Below are positions 26,774 to 36,037 of a DNA stretch of 64,000 nucleotides, piece by piece (within the stretch, counting starts at the first letter, position 1; each line of letters begins with the position of its first letter). Source of the stretch: an uncultured Burkholderiales bacterium (GTDB lineage: Bacteria > Pseudomonadota > Gammaproteobacteria > Burkholderiales > Burkholderiaceae_C). Both the position numbers and the translations under genes were made by a program. The notes under the pieces were generated by a model. The model was not told the DNA's origin and ran no database searches. It worked only from the letters and a program-made list of their open reading frames with translations. The DNA lies in the NCBI GenBank assembly GCA_903910745.1, contig CAIWAO010000157.1:1-64000 (forward strand), written 5' to 3'.

Positions 26774-28135
26774 TTAGTTTTTCAGGCAAGCTGGGGTAAT
26801 GTTCTTCTCTTTTGCATACTCCGCTGCAGTTGCTTTAAAGAGTGGGTGAATCAATGCTTTGTTGCCCTCAATCCAATCTGAGACTAAGTTCCATTTAGTA
26901 CCGTCCCATTGTTGAATTTTGACTCGCCCAGAGCCCTCATGATTTTCACAAGATGTCTTAATCTCTGGCAATAAGCCAGTTGCACCCAACGCACTCAAAG
27001 ATTGATTGGTGATATTAAGGTTCTCAAATGCCCAACGCATTTGCTCGCCAGTCATGACTTTTCCTTTGCCAAACTTATTTTGAGCAAGCTTGATGGCCTC
27101 AACCGTTACGACCGCTGCAGACACGCCCCTGTTGTAAAGTGCTGTACCGATTTTGGCCTTGTCAGATAAATTTCCTTTGCCCCCTCCATAAACCACCTTC
27201 TCAATGTCAGCAATCAAAGGCACGCCTTTGCCTGCCACGTTCCAAGTGGCACTCATGTAGCCTTTGGCTGCATCGCCTGCGGGTATAACGTCCTCTTCGG
27301 ATCCTGCCCACCAGGAACCAATAATTTTCTCCCTAGAGAACCCAACCTTCTGAGCAGCTTTCAAAGCGGTTTGATTCATGACTCCCCAGCCCCAAAAAAT
27401 GACGTAATCAGGGTTTTCTTCTCTTATTTTGAGCCACTGCGCACCCTGCTCATTACCTGGATGAGCCACTGGAATCTCGACCAATTTGAAACGATTAATT
27501 TTGCTCTCTGCCTCCAAGGCTAAGATAGGTTCCTTGCCGTAGGCTGAGTCATGGTAAAGATAGACGATTTTTTTATTGGCCAGTGACCCGTTATTCTTAT
27601 CGACTAGGAACTTCACAATCGCTGAGGCCTGCATCTGATACGTAGTCACCAAAGGAAAAGCGTAAGGGAACACTGAGCCGTCCACCGCGTCCGTGCGACC
27701 ATAACCCATCATGATGAGAGGTACTTTATCAGCCTGTGATTTGTCCAACACAGAGTAAGAGATACCGGTTGACATGGTGTGGATTGCGGTACCTTTAGAG
27801 GAGCCAGATTTACCTTTTAAACGCTCATAACATTCAACACCTTTTGCGTTGTTGTACTCAGTCTCACACTCCTCCCAAGCGAGTTTGACGCCGTTAATAC
27901 CGTTATCTGCCATATTAATTTTGTTCAAATAGTCCACAAATCCACCATAAAAGGCTTGTCCATTTTGACCGTAAGGTCCGACCCGGTAACTCGGAATGGA
28001 GATGAATTGATCCTCCGCTTGAGCGCTACTTAAGAGGCTTATATTCGTAATTGCACCAAGCACAAAAGCTGCTGAAAGAGCGAAAGACTTGGCAATTAGG
28101 CTCGTCTGCCTTGGATTGAATTGAACTGCATGCAT
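26774..28135 (-). CDS. Liv-type ABC substrate-binding protein
   Basis: The ATG at 28135 has AGGAG seven bases upstream and gives a 453-residue precursor with a signal peptide (hydrophobic A-L-S-A-A-F-V-L-G-A-I, cleavage near S-A-Q-A-E-D). An in-frame start 66 bases earlier is rejected. The mature protein has the type I periplasmic-binding fold (R-V-G-P-Y-G-Q-N-G-Q-A-F-Y-G-G, then W-E-E-C-E-T-E-Y-N). It is larger than the classic LivK (about 370) and of the kind that often binds carboxylates or aromatic acids. Between livM and livF. Confidence 0.88.
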   Translation of the reverse strand: MHAVQFNPRQTSLIAKSFALSAAFVLGAITNISLLSSAQAEDQFISIPSYRVGPYGQNGQAFYGGFVDYLNKINMADNGINGVKLAWEECETEYNNAKGVECYERLKGKSGSSKGTAIHTMSTGISYSVLDKSQADKVPLIMMGYGRTDAVDGSVFPYAFPLVTTYQMQASAIVKFLVDKNNGSLANKKIVYLYHDSAYGKEPILALEAESKINRFKLVEIPVAHPGNEQGAQWLKIREENPDYVIFWGWGVMNQTALKAAQKVGFSREKIIGSWWAGSEEDVIPAGDAAKGYMSATWNVAGKGVPLIADIEKVVYGGGKGNLSDKAKIGTALYNRGVSAAVVTVEAIKLAQNKFGKGKVMTGEQMRWAFENLNITNQSLSALGATGLLPEIKTSCENHEGSGRVKIQQWDGTKWNLVSDWIEGNKALIHPLFKATAAEYAKEKNITPACLKN

Positions 28136-28208
28136 GAAATGTCTCCTATGAATCATTATTGTTAAATAAAATACAAAAACCAAAAAAACACTTGAAACCA
28201 AAAAATCT

Positions 28209-29285
28209 TTAATGAGGAAAGGGCCACAACCTCAACTTCTCCTTAGCAATACTCCATAACCGGGCCAACCCGTGTGGCTCAATGATGAGAAAGAAAATGA
28301 TCAGCGCACCAAATACCATGACCTGAACGTGTGAAACGGTAGCATTGCTGATTGGAAGACTTAGAAGGGCAGAAATGAGAGGCATTGCGATATCTAAAAA
28401 TATGGGAAGAAGCAATATAAATGCAGCACCAAGGAAGTTACCCAAAATACTGCCCACACCACCAATAATCACCATGAACAAAATCTTAAAAGAAAGCTCC
28501 AGGGAAAATCCATCTGGCTCAACTGCGCCTAAATAACAATACGCATAAAGCACTCCAGCTAATCCGCAGTAAAAAGAACTGATAGCGAAAGCAAGTAACT
28601 TGGTTTTCATTAAGTGAATTCCAATAACTTCGGCTGCCACGTCCATGTCTCTGACAGCCATCCAAGATCTGCCCGTAGACGAGCGCACTAGGTTCTTGCC
28701 CAAAAGTGACATCAAGATGACAATGATCAACACTAGCAAATACTTGGTCTCAGGGGTATTGATACGAAATCCAAGGAGCTCTAAGTTTTGGGCGCTGATC
28801 ACGCCCGAAGAACTGTTGTTGGAAAACCAGGGAAACTTTGTCAGACACCAAACAACAAAGAACTGCGCAGCAAGCGTTGCAACGGCCAAATAAAAGCCTT
28901 TAATACGAAGCGAGGGTAGTCCAAACAACACCCCTACCACAGCAGCGCAGCACCCACCCATAAAAAAAGAGACAAGAAAAGGGATTCCCTCAACTCTTAA
29001 TTGAAAGTTATAAGCAGCGTAGGCACCCACCGCCATAAAGGCTGCTGATCCAAGGGACAATTGGCCAGCATATCCAGTCAAAAAATTAAGCCCCATTGCG
29101 GCCAAAGAAAAGATAAGAAAAGGAATCAATATCGCATTGATCCAGTACTCACCAGCAAAAAATGGTACCCCAATTAAAGCTATCATCAAAATAATGGATA
29201 TCCCAACCCTATCTTGCAAAATAGGGAATATCTGACTATCTGCCCGATACGATGTTTTAAATTGACCCGATTCACGGTAGATCAT
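28209..29285 (-). CDS. livM: Liv-type ABC transporter permease (LivM)
   Basis: 358 residues with about nine to ten hydrophobic segments. The LivM opening (A-M-G-L-N-F-L-T-G-Y-A-G-Q-L-S-L-G) is at about 65-80, and G-G-V-G-S-I-L-G-N-F-L-G-A-A near 275. It pairs with LivH ten bases upstream in the transcript. N-terminus slightly extended (1-25 polar). Confidence 0.93.
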   Translation of the reverse strand: MIYRESGQFKTSYRADSQIFPILQDRVGISIILMIALIGVPFFAGEYWINAILIPFLIFSLAAMGLNFLTGYAGQLSLGSAAFMAVGAYAAYNFQLRVEGIPFLVSFFMGGCCAAVVGVLFGLPSLRIKGFYLAVATLAAQFFVVWCLTKFPWFSNNSSSGVISAQNLELLGFRINTPETKYLLVLIIVILMSLLGKNLVRSSTGRSWMAVRDMDVAAEVIGIHLMKTKLLAFAISSFYCGLAGVLYAYCYLGAVEPDGFSLELSFKILFMVIIGGVGSILGNFLGAAFILLLPIFLDIAMPLISALLSLPISNATVSHVQVMVFGALIIFFLIIEPHGLARLWSIAKEKLRLWPFPH

Positions 29286-29294
29286 CTTATTTCC

Positions 29295-30209
29295 TTAAAC
29301 ACGGTCAATATGCTTTTCGCCAAACAAACCCTCTGGTCTCACGAGAAGGAACAAAAGAGCGAATATATAGGGGAACCATCCCTCTATGCCTCCGTAATTA
29401 CCGCCAAATGCGTCTTGTAATACGGGTGGAATATAAATTTCAGCCAACTTCTCTGAGACACCAATAATGATCCCTCCAACGATAGCTCCTGGAACGGATG
29501 TAAATCCTCCCAGGATCAAAACCGGCAGGGCCTTCAGCGCTGTAAGAGATAGTGCATACTGAACACCATTTCGCGAACCCCACAAAAGCCCTGCAACTAG
29601 GGCGACAAAGCCTGCGATGATCCAAACGATCGTCCAAATATGCTCTAAAGATATACCTAAAGACAAAGCTGCTTGGTGATCATCTGCAACTGCGCGAAGC
29701 GCTCTACCGATCTTTGTAAATTGAAAAAACAGAGACAACAAAATGACCAACCCAATGATGATTGCAGATGCAAAAAGATCAAACTTAGATATACCTAGGC
29801 CAGTCGCATCCATGATAGACATAATGGGCTCATCGACAACGCCCAAATCGATAGAGCGAACTTCGTTGCCAAAGAGAATGGAGGACAACCCTTCAAGGAA
29901 ATAACTAAGACCAATGGTTGCCATAAATAAGGTGATACTGGGCTGATTGACTAGTTTGCTGAGTACCAAACGCTCAGCCCCTATGCCTATGATGATCATG
30001 TAAACAAAAGCGCCAACAATAGATAACCACATCGGAATGCCGTAGCCCATTAATCCCACCACTGCCAAAGCGGCAGCGTAGACCATCGCCCCCTGAGCAA
30101 AGTTAAACACTCCAGATGCCTTATAAATCAGTACAAAGCCCAAAGCCACAAGTGAGTACATGAGACCCGACAATACACCGCTGATTACAATTTCAATGAA
30201 AAATTGCAT
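29295..30209 (-). CDS. livH: Liv-type ABC transporter permease (LivH)
   Basis: 304 residues, eight or so membrane segments. The motif G-V-L-S-G-L-M-Y-S-L-V-A-L-G-F-V-L-I-Y-K is at the N-terminus, and the coupling region A-D-D-H-Q-A-A-L-S-L-G-I is near 180. Partner of LivM in the membrane channel. 46 bases follow the livG stop. Confidence 0.93.
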   Translation of the reverse strand: MQFFIEIVISGVLSGLMYSLVALGFVLIYKASGVFNFAQGAMVYAAALAVVGLMGYGIPMWLSIVGAFVYMIIIGIGAERLVLSKLVNQPSITLFMATIGLSYFLEGLSSILFGNEVRSIDLGVVDEPIMSIMDATGLGISKFDLFASAIIIGLVILLSLFFQFTKIGRALRAVADDHQAALSLGISLEHIWTIVWIIAGFVALVAGLLWGSRNGVQYALSLTALKALPVLILGGFTSVPGAIVGGIIIGVSEKLAEIYIPPVLQDAFGGNYGGIEGWFPYIFALLFLLVRPEGLFGEKHIDRV

Positions 30210-30255
30210 AAATATCTTTTGTCCTATTAACTAAATTTAGTATTTTTTAACCTGA

Positions 30256-31089
30256 TCAATGACCACTACCCAGATAGGCTTTGATCACTTCTGGATCATT
30301 TTTAACGACATCTGGGAGACCATCACCAATTTTTTTGCCGTAATCCAGTACAACAATCCGGTCCGAGATATCCATCACAACACCCATATCGTGCTCGATG
30401 AGCACAATGGTCATGCCGTATTGGTTGTTGACCTCCAAGATAAAGCGACACATGTCTTGTTTTTCTTCAACGTTCATACCAGCCATCGGCTCATCTAGCA
30501 AAAGCAAAGTGGGCTCGGCTGCTAATGCTCTTGCCAACTCAACTCTTTTTTGCAGTCCGTAAGCCAATTTGCCGACGGGAGTTTTGCGGATATGTTGAAT
30601 CTCAAGAAAGTCAATAATCTCCTCAACCTTCGCCCGGTGCTCTTCCTCCTCAGTTCGGGCGGGACCGACCCAAAGCGCGTTGGTCAGGAAGTTACTTTTC
30701 ATGAGCGTGTTACGACCGGTCATGATATTGTCCAAAACAGTCATGCCTTTGAATAGTGCAATGTTTTGAAAAGTTCGCGCAATACCGTGCCTAGCAACAT
30801 CGGTTGGATTCATTCGGTTGCGAGTTTTACCGTTAAAGAAAATACTCCCCTCTTGTGGGTGATAAATGCCGTTGATGACGTTAAGCATAGAACTCTTACC
30901 CGCACCATTGGGTCCAATGATTGAGCGGATCTCATGCTCATTAACATCGAATGAAATATTGTTCAAAGCCTTTACGCCACCAAAAGAAAGAGAGATGCTC
31001 TCAACTTTCAAGACAACGTTAGTAAAATCTTGATTGGGAATGTTGTGGGTCGTATTCATATTCAAGGTCTTGTTCAAGTGCTCACTCAT
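30256..31089 (-). CDS. livG: Liv-type ABC transporter ATPase (LivG)
   Basis: 277 residues. Walker A GPNGAGKSS, the LivG-type Y-G-L-Q-K-R-V-E-L-A-R-A signature region and Walker B LLLLDEPMAGM; C-terminal A-Y-L-G-S-G-H. The start overlaps the acyl-CoA synthetase stop by four bases, tying transport to CoA activation. The first 20 residues precede the conserved domain, and a later start is possible. Confidence 0.93.
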   Translation of the reverse strand: MSEHLNKTLNMNTTHNIPNQDFTNVVLKVESISLSFGGVKALNNISFDVNEHEIRSIIGPNGAGKSSMLNVINGIYHPQEGSIFFNGKTRNRMNPTDVARHGIARTFQNIALFKGMTVLDNIMTGRNTLMKSNFLTNALWVGPARTEEEEHRAKVEEIIDFLEIQHIRKTPVGKLAYGLQKRVELARALAAEPTLLLLDEPMAGMNVEEKQDMCRFILEVNNQYGMTIVLIEHDMGVVMDISDRIVVLDYGKKIGDGLPDVVKNDPEVIKAYLGSGH

Positions 31090-33053
31090 GCACCCATACC
31101 GATAGCCTGCTTAACTGCACCATTATTTAAATTTGTTAATGCATCTTTGATTTTTAAGGTTGCACTGATCATGCCGTCACGACCATCTTCAAACTTGACT
31201 TTGGTTTCGATAAATTGTTCTTTCTTATCGCTATATAAAGCATCTATCAAAACTGCATACTTTTCTGCAATAAAGTTTCTCCTGACTTTCCTTGTGCGAG
31301 TCAGCTCATCATCATCTGGGTCAAGTTCCTTGTGAAGAATTAGAAATCGGCTGACCTGGGCGTGGCTCAAAATCTCATCGGCCAAAAGATCCTGATTAAC
31401 CTGTGCTACACAATCAGCAACCAATTCATATACCTGCTCCTTAGATGCTAAGTCTATATATCCTGCGAATGAGATCTGTCTTCTCTCGGCCCAATTCGCT
31501 ATGGCTTCGAAATCAATATTGATGAACGCAGTTATCGAGTCTTTTGAATGGCCAAATACAACGACTTCCTTGATATAGGGGAAAAATTTCAGTTTGTTTT
31601 CTATGTACTTAGGTGCAAATAACTTGCCGCTCAGCATTTTGCCCACATCCTTGGCCCTGTCAATAATTCTCAAATGTCCGTCGCTATTGATTGCACCTGC
31701 ATCACCGGTGTGAAAATAGCCATCATTATCAATCGCTTTGATCGTCTCCTCGGGTCGATTAAAGTATCCCTGCATCACGCTGATACCTTTAACCAATACT
31801 TCTCCCTCCTCACTCAGTTTGATCTCGATTCCAGGGGCAGCTACTCCAACAGAGTTGTATTTAACCTGTCCATCGGGCTGCAAACAAACATATGCACATG
31901 TTTCTGTCTGTCCGTAAAACTGTTTCAAATTTATTCCCATTGATCTGTAAAACTTAAACAGATCGGGACCAATCGCCTCGCCCGCGGTGTAAGCAACTCT
32001 GATTCGCCCCATACCAAGGACGTTTCTAAGGGGTGCGTAGATTGTCAAATCATAAAAAGAGTAAATTAAACGATCAAAAAATGAGACCGCTTTACCGTCC
32101 AAAATATCCCCTCCAACGCTCTTGGCCTGATCCATTGCCCATTTGTACAAAGCTTGCTTGATTGCCCCAGCATCTTGCATTCTGATAGTTACAGAAGTAA
32201 GTAGTCCCTCAAAAATTCTGGGTGGTGCGAAATAATATGTTGGGCCGATCTCCCTCATATCTGACATTACGGTCTCTTTGGACTCTGGGCAATTGACCGT
32301 CATACCTGAGACCATGGCTTGAGCGAAGGAGAACAAATGATCCCCTACCCATGCCATGGGGAGATAAGCCAAAATATTATCGGTATGTTTTAATTTATCG
32401 AATTGAGTACTCTCGGTACCTGCTCGAATAAAGTTTTCATGTGTATGTGCAACGCCCTTGGGCATACCAGTGGTGCCTGATGTATACAAAATAATGGATA
32501 AATCATCTGGCTTGCACAGTTGCACCTCATCCATAAAAAACTGAGAATTCGAAGCATCAAAAGCGGCACCTTCAGTTAACAAGTTCTCTAGACTTTGTAA
32601 GCCCTCCTCTTCATAATCTTTTAGGCCCTTGGGATCTTCAAAGTAAATGTGGGTCAGGTGTTTAAGTTCCCCCTTGATCTCTAAAAGCTTATCAACCTGC
32701 TCTTGATCCTCAACTACGGCGAATGAGACCTCTGCGTCATTTAAGACGTGAATCATTTCACTTGCGACCGCGTCTTGGTAAAGTGGAACGGGTATGCCCC
32801 CTAAACACTGAACAGCAACCATGGTTTGATATAGCTTTGGACGGTTGTCACCAATGATGGCAAGCTTCATTCCCCGCTTAAAGCCGCTCTTTGCAAAACC
32901 ACATGCCAAGTGTTTAATTTGTTGCAGATTCTCAGCCCATGTTATTTCCTGCCAAATTCCTAAGTGTTTCTCTCTATACGCCGCACAATAGGGAATGCTT
33001 ATTGCGTGCTTTAGCAAAAGACGGGGGAATGTACTAACGTATAAGTCTGACAT
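31086..33053 (-). CDS. AMP-forming acyl-CoA synthetase (FAA1/FadD15-like)
   Basis: 655 residues, the long form of the family. The adenylation motif I-L-Y-T-S-G-T-T-G-M-P-K-G is near 195, F-Y-G-Q-T-E-T near 390, and the H-T-G-D-A-G-A and K-D-V-G-K motifs follow. It should activate a medium- or long-chain or branched carboxylic acid with ATP and CoA at the membrane face. First gene of the minus-strand liv run, so ligase and uptake system are co-expressed. It is divergent from the Crp/Fnr regulator across a 108-base spacer. Confidence 0.92.
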   Translation of the reverse strand: MSDLYVSTFPRLLLKHAISIPYCAAYREKHLGIWQEITWAENLQQIKHLACGFAKSGFKRGMKLAIIGDNRPKLYQTMVAVQCLGGIPVPLYQDAVASEMIHVLNDAEVSFAVVEDQEQVDKLLEIKGELKHLTHIYFEDPKGLKDYEEEGLQSLENLLTEGAAFDASNSQFFMDEVQLCKPDDLSIILYTSGTTGMPKGVAHTHENFIRAGTESTQFDKLKHTDNILAYLPMAWVGDHLFSFAQAMVSGMTVNCPESKETVMSDMREIGPTYYFAPPRIFEGLLTSVTIRMQDAGAIKQALYKWAMDQAKSVGGDILDGKAVSFFDRLIYSFYDLTIYAPLRNVLGMGRIRVAYTAGEAIGPDLFKFYRSMGINLKQFYGQTETCAYVCLQPDGQVKYNSVGVAAPGIEIKLSEEGEVLVKGISVMQGYFNRPEETIKAIDNDGYFHTGDAGAINSDGHLRIIDRAKDVGKMLSGKLFAPKYIENKLKFFPYIKEVVVFGHSKDSITAFINIDFEAIANWAERRQISFAGYIDLASKEQVYELVADCVAQVNQDLLADEILSHAQVSRFLILHKELDPDDDELTRTRKVRRNFIAEKYAVLIDALYSDKKEQFIETKVKFEDGRDGMISATLKIKDALTNLNNGAVKQAIGMGA

Positions 33054-33127
33054 AAATTACAAAATTCTGCTCTAAATCACAATGATCCAATTTAGTGTCG
33101 AGCATAATCTCTAATCAAAGCAATTGG

Positions 33128-33145
33128 TTGTCATTCAACTGACAA
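33128..33145. promoter_or_regulatory. Perfect inverted repeat in the divergent hub
   Basis: TTGTCATTCAACTGACAA is a 6-6-6 dyad, resembling an Fnr/Dnr-class site with a wider centre. It lies 16 bases before the crp-like ATG and 75 bases before the acyl-CoA synthetase start, so one regulator could control both directions. Confidence 0.5.
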
Positions 33146-33161
33146 ATTAGGGGAATTACTT

Positions 33162-33842
33162 ATGTCTCTTGAGGTTTTATTGGCCAACAGTGCTTGGTTA
33201 CAAGCGCTCACTCCAGAAGAACAGAGGAGGGTCAAATCAGATCTATTTGTGAAGAAAACACAAAGTGAAGCCTACGTCTGTAGACGGGGTGACCCAGCAG
33301 CATACTGGATGGGCGTTATTAGTGGATTCGTTAAGATCAACAACGTGGGTTTGAACGGCAAATCAACCACTCTAATTGGCCTTGCTCCTGGCTCCTGGTT
33401 CGGAGAGGGGTCTCTTCTTAAAAAGGAAACTTTGTTGTATGACGTCGTTGCTCTGGGTAACTCAGAGCTTGCTCTAATGCCAAAGGAAACATTTTTCTGG
33501 CTCCTGGACCGAAGCATCTCATTTAACCGGTTTTTAATCTCCCAACTCAATGACCGCTTGGGCCAATTTATCGGTGCGATGGAAAACGAACGGCTCTTAG
33601 ATGTGGAGTCGCGTCTGGCCCGCTCTATTGCAACTATGTTTAAGACCTGGTCGCCCCTTAAAGAGATGGTTCTAAAAATTTCTCAAGAAGAGGTTGGACA
33701 GCTCGCAGGGCTCTCCAGGCAAAGAGTCAATGCGGCCCTAAAAGTTCTTGAGGAACAACAGCTTATAAAAATGAGTTTTGGAGAGATCCATATCTTAAAC
33801 TTGGAGGGTTTGAGTAAATTTCAACTACAACCGCCACTATGA
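33162..33842 (+). CDS. Crp/Fnr-family transcriptional regulator
   Basis: 226 residues: N-terminal cyclic-nucleotide-binding-type barrel (about 18-125) and C-terminal winged helix with Q-E-E-V-G-Q-L-A-G-L-S-R-Q-R-V-N-A-A-L (about 170-190). It lacks the N-terminal Cys cluster of Fnr, so it is not an iron-sulfur oxygen sensor; the ligand is unknown, possibly an acyl-CoA or nucleotide. GGGGA sits seven bases before the ATG. It is coupled to the downstream CaiB gene by an ATGA overlap. Confidence 0.93.
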   Translation: MSLEVLLANSAWLQALTPEEQRRVKSDLFVKKTQSEAYVCRRGDPAAYWMGVISGFVKINNVGLNGKSTTLIGLAPGSWFGEGSLLKKETLLYDVVALGNSELALMPKETFFWLLDRSISFNRFLISQLNDRLGQFIGAMENERLLDVESRLARSIATMFKTWSPLKEMVLKISQEEVGQLAGLSRQRVNAALKVLEEQQLIKMSFGEIHILNLEGLSKFQLQPPL

Positions 33843-34918
33843 GTAAATTACCCTTGACAGGCATGAAAGTGCTTGATTTAACCCGCTTATTGCCGGGTCC
33901 CGTTTGCACATGGCACCTAGCAAGCATGGGTGCTGATGTGCTGAAAATTGAAGACAAAGAGAGTGGAGATTACTCACGGGAATTTCTCTTATCAGAAGAT
34001 GATATTAAAACTAAACAACCCAGTGTTTTTTACAGAGCAATCAATCACAACAAAAGAAATATTAAATTAAATTTAAAAGATAGCGTTGATAAAAAGGAGT
34101 TTTTGGACTTGGTTATGGGGGCTGATTTAGTGGTTGAGAGCTTCAGGCCAAGCGTCATGAATAAACTCGGACTCGGCCATGAGTACTTGTTGTCCCTAAA
34201 ACCCTCATTGGTCTACTGTGCAATCACAGGCTACGGTATGAACGGTCCCTATAAAGACCAAGCTTGTCATGACATCAACTCCCTTGCTCTAACTGGGGTT
34301 TTAGATCAGTTTAGAGATTTTGACTCAAGGCCCATCATGCCCAACTTCCAAATTGCCGATTTATTAGGGGGCGGCGTATGCGCAGCAATGGGCAGTTTAG
34401 CTGCACTTTGGAGAGCCAAAAGTATCGGCGACGGCGGAGTTGTGGACATATCCATGACGGACGGTTTACTGGCACACAACTTAACTGCGCAAGTGGCGGT
34501 TCACGCAAGCGGTAAAACGCTTATGCCATTTGAGGATTTACTCAATGGTGGAGTCCCCTGTTACAACCTATACTGCTGTATGGACGGGACTTGGTTTGCA
34601 CTGGGAGCGCTGGAACTCAAATTTTGGCAAAACTTTTGCAAAGCTGTTGACCAACCCCAGTGGGCCGAACAACACTGGAGTTTGGGTCAAAAAGTAGGAG
34701 GAAATGAGGCCCTCAAATTGCGCGATGAGGTACAAAAGTTAATAGGTGATCAACCAAAATCGCATTGGTTAAAGATCTTTGAGAGCGCAGATTGTTGTAT
34801 GACCCCAGTCATAAGTCTTGCAGAATCCATGCATCTTCCCCTCTTTAAAGACAGAGATATGTTCAGCGTTGATGAGCATAACAAGTCATGGATTAAGAGT
34901 CCGATTAAGTTTTTCTAA
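33839..34918 (+). CDS. CaiB/BaiF-family protein, alpha-methylacyl-CoA racemase-like
   Basis: 359 residues, the racemase size. The start L-P-L-T-G-M-K-V-L-D-L-T-R-L-L-P-G-P matches AMACR/MCR, and H144-D145-I-N-S-L-A-L-T-G contains the Asp that is catalytic in those racemases. It would interconvert (R)- and (S)-2-methylacyl-CoA so that stereospecific acyl-CoA dehydrogenases can use both. A CoA-transferase role cannot be excluded but the HDIN-x-x-x-L-(S/T)-G pattern favours racemase. Coupled to the Crp/Fnr gene. Confidence 0.88.
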   Translation: MSKLPLTGMKVLDLTRLLPGPVCTWHLASMGADVLKIEDKESGDYSREFLLSEDDIKTKQPSVFYRAINHNKRNIKLNLKDSVDKKEFLDLVMGADLVVESFRPSVMNKLGLGHEYLLSLKPSLVYCAITGYGMNGPYKDQACHDINSLALTGVLDQFRDFDSRPIMPNFQIADLLGGGVCAAMGSLAALWRAKSIGDGGVVDISMTDGLLAHNLTAQVAVHASGKTLMPFEDLLNGGVPCYNLYCCMDGTWFALGALELKFWQNFCKAVDQPQWAEQHWSLGQKVGGNEALKLRDEVQKLIGDQPKSHWLKIFESADCCMTPVISLAESMHLPLFKDRDMFSVDEHNKSWIKSPIKFF

Positions 34919-34988
34919 TCTCAAATGTTGAAATATTTTCTGCATAATAGATCCTGTTTTTATTTAATTTTCAAAAAGGTAAGCCACC

Positions 34989-35765
34989 ATGTCATTTGAG
35001 AACATCATCCTTGAGCCTCACGGCAAAGTTATGCTCATTCGCCTTAATCGTCCAAAAGCACTTAACGCTTTAAGTCCTGCTTTGACTAAAGAGTTGGGCA
35101 CTGCGTTAGACCAACTTGAGCATGATGACAATTTCGCAGTCGTTGTCTTGACAGGGGATGAGAAGGCTTTTGCTGCTGGGGCGGACATCAAGGTCATGAA
35201 AGACCTGTCCTATATGGATGTATATAAAGCAGACTTCATTACAGATACTTGGGAGAGAATCAGGACCTTTAGAAAACCAACCATTGCTGCAGTAGCGGGT
35301 TATGCATTAGGCGGTGGTTGTGAGCTAGCAATGATGTGTGATTTTATTTTGGCCGCAGAGAGTGCCAAATTTGGTCAACCAGAAATTAATTTGGGCACCA
35401 TCCCCGGCGCAGGTGGAACCCAAAGGTTAACCCGTTTTGTTGGCAAATCTAAAGCCATGGAAATGGTGCTAACTGCAAGAATGATTGACGCAAATGAGGC
35501 TGAGCGTTGCGGTTTAGTTTCCCGGGTGATTCCAAACGATAAACTGATTGAGGAGGCTCTTGCAGTTGCTCAAAAAATTGCAGGCTTGTCAATGCCAATC
35601 GTCATGATGGCTAAAGACGCCGTCAACCGCTCCTATGAAGTATCTCTCTCTGAGGGTATCCATTTTGAGCGTCGCCTCTTTCACTCTACCTTTGCTACAG
35701 AGGATCAAAAAGAAGGAATGAACGCATTTGCAGAGAAAAGAAAACCAGTTTTTAAGAATAAGTAA
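34989..35765 (+). CDS. Enoyl-CoA hydratase (short-chain, ECHS1/PaaF type)
   Basis: 258 residues. Both catalytic glutamates are present, Glu112 in GGGCELAMMCD and Glu132 in QPEINLGTIPG, 20 apart as in rat liver enzyme. Oxyanion segment A-A-G-A-D-I-K is at 62-68. It hydrates methacrylyl-, tiglyl- or crotonyl-CoA. AAGG precedes the ATG. It is followed by a structured non-coding region with a terminator-like hairpin, so it may end a transcript. Confidence 0.94.
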   Translation: MSFENIILEPHGKVMLIRLNRPKALNALSPALTKELGTALDQLEHDDNFAVVVLTGDEKAFAAGADIKVMKDLSYMDVYKADFITDTWERIRTFRKPTIAAVAGYALGGGCELAMMCDFILAAESAKFGQPEINLGTIPGAGGTQRLTRFVGKSKAMEMVLTARMIDANEAERCGLVSRVIPNDKLIEEALAVAQKIAGLSMPIVMMAKDAVNRSYEVSLSEGIHFERRLFHSTFATEDQKEGMNAFAEKRKPVFKNK

Positions 35766-35783
35766 AAGACAGATTTTTAAATT

Positions 35784-35841
35784 AAGAGAGGTATTTTTTC
35801 CTTGTATCACAAGGTGCACCAAGCGATCAGATACTTCTCTT
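35784..35841 (+). ncRNA. Possible structured RNA element
   Basis: AAGAGAGGTAT (35784-35794) pairs with ATACTTCTCTT (35831-35841) at 10 of 11 positions and encloses a perfect hairpin CCTTGT-atc-ACAAGG (35800-35814). It may be the 3' end of the upstream transcript or part of a cis-regulatory leader; no known RNA family is recognised. Confidence 0.3.
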
Positions 35842-35878
35842 TTAAATCCAACCCTATACCGCTAGTAATTACCCTTAT

Positions 35879-35907
35879 TTGTCAGCCAAGCGACAACAAA
35901 ATACAAG
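35879..35907 (+). promoter_or_regulatory. Possible promoter before the mmsB group
   Basis: TTGTCA (35879-35884), 17-base spacer, TACAAG (35902-35907). Transcription from here would run into the terminator-like hairpin at 35944 before reaching mmsB at 36038. The -10 is weak (4 of 6). Confidence 0.3.
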
Positions 35908-35943
35908 CATAAAGATAAGCTTACGCTGAACATTTTAGATAAT

Positions 35944-35978
35944 CTCTAGCTAGTCTGGATAGACTGGAGAGCTTTTTT
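35944..35978 (+). terminator. Terminator-like hairpin upstream of mmsB
   Basis: CTCT-(AG)-CTAGTC pairs with GACTGG-AGAG around a TGGATA loop, with one G-T pair and a 2-base bulge, followed by C and six T. Plus-strand intrinsic terminator or attenuator, 60 bases before the mmsB start. Confidence 0.6.
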
Positions 35979-36037
35979 AGAAAATCATATCAAACATCAA
36001 ATCAATCAATAACTACTCAACTCAAAACGGTACAAAA

